A stretch of 64,000 nucleotides of DNA from positions 37,250 to 101,249 of the forward strand of contig DASSJF010000073.1 in NCBI GenBank assembly GCA_035691305.1, given 5' to 3'. A program made the translations under genes and the position numbers. Shown here piece after piece: positions 60,999 to 64,000 of the stretch; within the stretch, counting starts at the first letter, position 1; each line of letters opens with the position of its first letter. Source of the stretch: a bacterium. Its GTDB lineage: Bacteria > Sysuimicrobiota > Sysuimicrobiia > Sysuimicrobiales > Segetimicrobiaceae. The notes beneath the pieces are model-generated. The model was not told the DNA's origin and ran no database searches. It worked only from the letters and a program-made list of their open reading frames with translations.

Positions 60999-62462
60999 AT
61001 GACCGGTTTGGGGTCCGTACGAGGGCTCGACGTGCTGCCGCGTTCCGTCGTCCGGATCGGCGAGGCCGAGGTGGGCGCCGTTCGCGACGCGCGGGCCGCG
61101 GCCCGCGTGGCCGCGCTCGCCCCGAGCGCGCCGGCAGACCTGCGCGCCCTCGAGGGCGAGACCACGGACGTGGACGGCCGGTGGCTGCGCGTCGGCCCGA
61201 TGACCCCGCGGAACCTGGCCGTCCTCCGGCGCACGCTGCCCTGGCTCTCGCCGCGCGTGCTGGGGCCGGCGCGGTCGTTCGGGTTCGGCGACCGGCTGGG
61301 CGTCGCCACGCCGGGGCACATCCGCGCGATGCGCGCCGCGGGGGCGGGGATCGCGCCGATCTTCGCGCAGCAGTCGATCCGCGAGATGGTCCGGACCAAC
61401 CGGACGCCCGTGCAGGTGCTCGACGACGCGGCGTGGGGCGTCTTTATGGAAGGATGGCGCGACGGCTTCGGCGCGGACGCGGACCACCTGAAGACCGCCG
61501 CGGACGTCGACGGCTGTCTCGCCGCGGGCTACACGTTCTTTACGTTCGATCCCGGCGCATACGTCGATCCGGACGCCGATTCGAAGCCGGCGGCGGAGAT
61601 CGCGCCGGCGCTCGACGCGCTGCCGTGGCGCGACCTCGACGACACGCGCGAACGGATGTGGCACCGGTACCGCGGCCATACCCTCGAGCTCGACCGCGAG
61701 CCGCTGGCCTACGACGACGACGCCGTCGCGCGCGCCGCCGTCAAGTACGGGCGCGCGGTCGCGCACGTCGCGTCACTCTACCGGCATCTCCGGTCCCGGA
61801 ACACGGCCGTCGAGGTCGAGATCTCGGTCGACGAGACCGATACGCCCACCACGCCGGTGCAACACGCGTACGTCGCGACCGAGCTCCGCCGCCTCGGCGT
61901 GCAGTGGGTGAGCCTCGCGCCGCGCTTCGTCGGCCGCTTCGAGAAGGGCGTGGACTACATCGGCGATCCGGCCGAGTTCGACGCCGATGTGGCGGTGCAC
62001 GCGGCGATCGCACGCCGCCTCGGCCCGTACAAGCTCAGCCTGCACTCCGGATCCGACAAGCTGAGCGTGTACGGCGCCTTCGGCCGCCGGTGCGGCGCGC
62101 TCGCGCACATCAAGACCGCCGGGACGAGCTATCTCGAAGCGCTGCGGACGATCGCGCCGCTCGATCCGTCGCTGTTCCGGGACATCTACATCCTTGCGCA
62201 CGAGCGCTACGCGGAGGACCGGGCGAGCTACCACGTGTCGGCCCTCGCGCAGCGCACGCCGGCGCCCGGGAAGGTGGCGGACCGGGATCTCGCGTCGCTG
62301 CTCGACAACTTCGATGCCCGGGAGATGCTGCACGTCACTTTCGGCTCCGCGCTGGCGGCCTACGGGTCCCGACTGCAGGGGGCGCTGCGGGCGAACCCGG
62401 AGGCCTACGATGGGAACGTGGAGCGCCACTTCATCCGTCACCTCTCCGCGTTCGGCCGATGA
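60999..62462 (+). CDS. uxaE: Tagaturonate 3-epimerase-like protein (UxaE family)
   Basis: A 487-residue barrel protein. The family-typical HSGSDKLSVYG lies at residues 349-359 (YKLSLHSGSDK), with GYTFFTFDPGAYVD, EISVDETDTPTTPVQH, SLAPRFVGRFEKGVDYIGD and HIKTAGTSYLEALR. UxaE interconverts D-tagaturonate and D-fructuronate, joining galacturonate breakdown to the mannonate branch. ATG at 60999 has AGGAGGC upstream. The stop overlaps the start of the UxuB-like SDR, whose expected substrate is the UxaE product. Confidence 0.8.
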   Translation: MTGLGSVRGLDVLPRSVVRIGEAEVGAVRDARAAARVAALAPSAPADLRALEGETTDVDGRWLRVGPMTPRNLAVLRRTLPWLSPRVLGPARSFGFGDRLGVATPGHIRAMRAAGAGIAPIFAQQSIREMVRTNRTPVQVLDDAAWGVFMEGWRDGFGADADHLKTAADVDGCLAAGYTFFTFDPGAYVDPDADSKPAAEIAPALDALPWRDLDDTRERMWHRYRGHTLELDREPLAYDDDAVARAAVKYGRAVAHVASLYRHLRSRNTAVEVEISVDETDTPTTPVQHAYVATELRRLGVQWVSLAPRFVGRFEKGVDYIGDPAEFDADVAVHAAIARRLGPYKLSLHSGSDKLSVYGAFGRRCGALAHIKTAGTSYLEALRTIAPLDPSLFRDIYILAHERYAEDRASYHVSALAQRTPAPGKVADRDLASLLDNFDAREMLHVTFGSALAAYGSRLQGALRANPEAYDGNVERHFIRHLSAFGR

Positions 62463-63280
62463 AGCCGCGGGATCTCTTCGACCTGCGGGGCCGCGTCGCG
62501 GTTGTGACCGGCGGCAGCGGCGTGCTTGGGTCCGCCATGGCGGGCGGGCTGTCCGCGGCCGGGGTCCGCATCGCGATCCTCGGCCGGCGGCTCGACCGGG
62601 CGCAGGCCGTGGCGGGCCAGCTCGAGGCGTCCGGCGGCGAGGCGATACCGGTTGCGGCGGACGTGCTGGATCACGCGGAGCTCGCCCGCGCCCGCGACGC
62701 CGTCGCCGGACGGTGGGGGCGAATCGATATCCTCATCAACGCCGCCGGCGGCAACCTGCCGCAGGCGACGCTCGCGAACAGCGGGTCGGTGTTCGATCTG
62801 CCGGTGGAGGCGTGGCGGGCCGCCGTGGACCTGAACCTGACCGGCACGCTGATCCCGATTCAGATCTTCGGTCCGGTGATGGCGGCGGCGAAGCAGGGCA
62901 GCATCGTGAACATCTCGTCGATGGCGTCCCAGCGCGTGTTGACCCGTGTGCCGGCGTATTCGGCCGCCAAGGCCGCGATTGAGAATCTGACCCGCTGGAT
63001 CGCGGTAGATCTCGCGCGCAAGTACGGCGAAGGGCTGCGCGTCAACGCGGTGGCGCCGGGCTTTTTCATCGGCGAGCAGAACCGCCGCCTCCTGACCAAC
63101 GAAGACGGCAGCCTCACGCCGCGCGGCCGGACGATCATCGAGCACACCCCGGCGGGGCGGTTCGGGGTGCCCGACGACCTGATCGGCACCGTGTTGTGGT
63201 TGTGCGGCCCGGGAAGCGGGTTCGTGAACGGCGTGGTCGTCCCGGTTGACGGCGGGTTCAGCGTGTTCAGCGGGATTTAG
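62459..63280 (+). CDS. SDR-type D-mannonate oxidoreductase/fructuronate reductase-like protein
   Basis: A 273-residue SDR: VAVVTGGSGVLGSAMAG, INAAGGNLPQATL (family has NNA with this long insertion), NISSMASQR, the active site YSAAK, APGFFIGEQNRRLLTNEDGSLTPRG, and the end VPVDGGFSVFSGI. The insert and the ending are typical for SDR mannonate oxidoreductases found in uronate operons. It would reduce fructuronate to mannonate. ATG at 62459 overlaps the UxaE stop. It is the last gene of the row; a hairpin read from the other strand follows. Confidence 0.85.
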   Translation: MKPRDLFDLRGRVAVVTGGSGVLGSAMAGGLSAAGVRIAILGRRLDRAQAVAGQLEASGGEAIPVAADVLDHAELARARDAVAGRWGRIDILINAAGGNLPQATLANSGSVFDLPVEAWRAAVDLNLTGTLIPIQIFGPVMAAAKQGSIVNISSMASQRVLTRVPAYSAAKAAIENLTRWIAVDLARKYGEGLRVNAVAPGFFIGEQNRRLLTNEDGSLTPRGRTIIEHTPAGRFGVPDDLIGTVLWLCGPGSGFVNGVVVPVDGGFSVFSGI

Positions 63281-63289
63281 GGAGCGACC

Positions 63290-63326
63290 AAAAGACGAGG
63301 GGCCAGTCGTCCCGACCCGGCCCCTC
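63290..63326 (-). terminator. Rho-independent terminator on the minus strand after micro-ORF 1
   Basis: GAGGGGCC (63297-63304) and GGCCCCTC (63319-63326) form an eight-base stem with an inner GTCG/CGAC pairing. Read on the minus strand it is followed by GTC and TTTT (63293-63290). It starts 26 bases after the stop of the 24-residue ORF. The stem may also slow plus-strand transcription leaving the SDR gene, but has no T run in that direction. Confidence 0.65.
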
Positions 63327-63351
63327 TGTACAACTACCAGAACAACTCGGC

Positions 63352-63426
63352 CTACTTACCGCCCGCGTTGATCACCGCGGCAGTAACAAAGATGCCGGCC
63401 AGTACCCACACCACCCATTCGGGCAT
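63352..63426 (-). CDS. Micro-protein 1, 24 residues, single membrane helix
   Basis: ATG at 63426 is preceded by AGGAGGTGA, a near-perfect complement of the 16S rRNA 3' end, six bases away. The peptide starts MPEWVVWVLAG, continues hydrophobic (IFVTAAVI) and ends NAGGK before TAG, so it is a one-helix membrane peptide with a Lys end. A second ORF of the same design lies at 63587-63664. A terminator follows directly. Not in a family I recognise; candidates include a small membrane-complex subunit or a type I toxin-like peptide, but no antisense RNA is evident. Confidence 0.7.
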   Translation of the reverse strand: MPEWVVWVLAGIFVTAAVINAGGK

Positions 63427-63522
63427 TGCGGCTCACCTCCTGGTAGAGTGGCGGCTCAGTATGTTTTTCTTCCCCGATCGCGGGTGCGCAAACGTCGCGC
63501 CGTCTCTGCGATCCGTGCCGCC

Positions 63523-63551
63523 AAAAGTGTGGGGAGCCGAGTCGGAGCCCC
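63523..63551 (-). terminator. Possible terminator on the minus strand after micro-ORF 2
   Basis: GGGG/CCCC and CCG/CGG arms (63531-63551, with a two-base internal mismatch) form a hairpin that on the minus strand is followed by ACAC and TTTT (63526-63523). It starts 36 bases after the stop of micro-ORF 2. The stem is imperfect, so confidence is moderate. If real, the two micro-ORFs are separate transcription units. Confidence 0.45.
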
Positions 63552-63586
63552 GGCCCCCCGCCAGATCCTGCTATGCGGTTGTGAAC

Positions 63587-63664
63587 TTACTTACCGCCGG
63601 CGATCGAAGTCACCGCGACGGTGAACGCGATTCCCGACAAGAGCGCAACCAGCCAAACCGGCAT
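63587..63664 (-). CDS. Micro-protein 2, 25 residues, single membrane helix, paralogue of micro-protein 1
   Basis: ATG at 63664 has GGAGGAGGTGG seven bases upstream. The peptide starts MPVWLVALLSG, continues IAFTVAVTSI and ends AGGK before TAA. It shares with micro-protein 1 the M-P-x-W-x-V start, a glycine at position 11, one helix of about 17 residues and the A/N-x-G-G-K end. An AATAAT -10-like box lies at 63707-63712 on the minus strand. It lies 123 bases downstream of the hyuA-type gene and could be transcribed with it. Function unknown. Confidence 0.7.
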   Translation of the reverse strand: MPVWLVALLSGIAFTVAVTSIAGGK

Positions 63665-63787
63665 CTCGATCCACCTCCTCCACAGCTGAGACTGGAGGTC
63701 ACGTGTATTATTCCCTCCGGTGCGCGCCCAATCACGCAGGCGCGAACGCATGTCCGAGGAATCGGAAGGCCGCGATCACGGGGGACG

Positions 63788-64000
63788 CTAAACCGTTTTC
63801 ACCCTGAGGTCGAGCCATCCGTGCGGCGTGACCCGCGCCTGTTCGCCCGGGCGGATCAGCACGGTCGTCGCCTCCGACTCCGCGATGGCCGGTCCGTCGA
63901 TGACCGCGCCCGGCTCGAGGCCGTCCCAGACGTGCACGGGAACGTCGCGCCAGCCGTCCAGATAGACCCGCCGCGCGGCAGGGCGGTCGGCCGGCGCAGG
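63788..64000 (-). CDS. Hydantoinase A/5-oxoprolinase-family protein, C-terminal end (partial)
   Basis: Seventy codons of the C-terminus are present, ending DLRVKTV and TAG. The text RRVYLDGWRDVPVHVWDGLEPG, then IDGPAIAESEATTVLI, then PG and a final Gly-containing strand, is the typical end of HyuA-type ATP-dependent hydantoinases/oxoprolinases, including N-methylhydantoinase A. The rest lies beyond the window. A HyuA protein normally works with HyuB. It adds to the cyclic-amide theme of the 20-27 kb region. Confidence 0.85.
   Translation of the reverse strand, partial: PAPADRPAARRVYLDGWRDVPVHVWDGLEPGAVIDGPAIAESEATTVLIRPGEQARVTPHGWLDLRVKTV

Noticed and set aside
1..64000. tRNA, rRNA, CRISPR arrays, insertion sequences, phage or plasmid genes
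   Set aside because: I looked for repeat-spacer patterns, transposase or integrase motifs and tRNA-like cloverleaf segments while reading the gaps and found none. Gaps are short, and the only long one (63281-63787) is explained by the micro-ORFs and hairpins.

Overview
The window is strongly GC-rich bacterial DNA with densely packed genes, many GTG/ATG starts that overlap the preceding stop by 1-4 bases, and good AGGAGG-type ribosome sites. Nearly every gene belongs to uptake or breakdown of small organic acids, amides and peptides. I see no rRNA, tRNA, CRISPR array, insertion sequence or phage gene. This content fits a free-living soil or sediment heterotroph from a poorly sampled GC-rich lineage; the sequence does not let me name the phylum.

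Layout. 1-3811 (+): tail of a gamma-glutamyltransferase, then CapA-like protein, HpcH/HpaI aldolase, cyclase-family hydrolase and Gfo/Idh/MocA oxidoreductase. 3772-16664 (-): a possible 13 kb operon read from a GntR regulator through two Dpp-type transport sets, an M14-type deacylase, a large BNR-repeat protein and an amidohydrolase. A TTGACA-based palindrome separates it from a divergent FAD oxidoreductase (16853-18397). 18486-29904: a RpiR-regulated amide/hydantoin cluster (aldolase, hydantoinase, gamma-glutamyltransferase, substrate-binding protein, isochorismatase-like hydrolase, RraA-like, creatininase-like, Dpp permeases, SDR), with GAA/TTC palindromes in the control regions. 29931-35111 (-): a third Dpp set with an embedded Mug-type DNA glycosylase and an SDR. 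35302-47050 (+): a fourth Dpp set, M20 deacylase, three tandem MmgE/PrpD paralogues, an ornithine-cyclodeaminase-like gene, a gene remnant and an AbgB-like M20 amidohydrolase. 46983-48424 (-): Ogt and a PEP-mutase-family protein.

48595-63280 (+) is the most interesting part: SDR, DMT transporter, larE-larB-larC (synthesis of the nickel-pincer nucleotide cofactor), a Pot-type ABC importer, a glucarate-dehydratase-like enolase-superfamily enzyme, an IolB-type isomerase, a LarA-like protein that keeps the nickel-pincer residues, a tagaturonate-epimerase-like (UxaE) protein and a UxuB-like SDR. Together these suggest an uptake and breakdown route for a sugar acid that uses a nickel-pincer-dependent C2 epimerase.

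63281-64000 (-): two tiny paralogous one-helix peptides of 24 and 25 residues, each with a near-perfect Shine-Dalgarno sequence and a hairpin just downstream, then the C-terminal end of a hydantoinase A/oxoprolinase gene that runs off the window.

A general feature is five Dpp-type permease pairs and five family-5 binding proteins with no Dpp-type ATPase gene in the window, so these systems probably share ATPases encoded elsewhere. Several binding-protein genes are followed by strong RNA hairpins.
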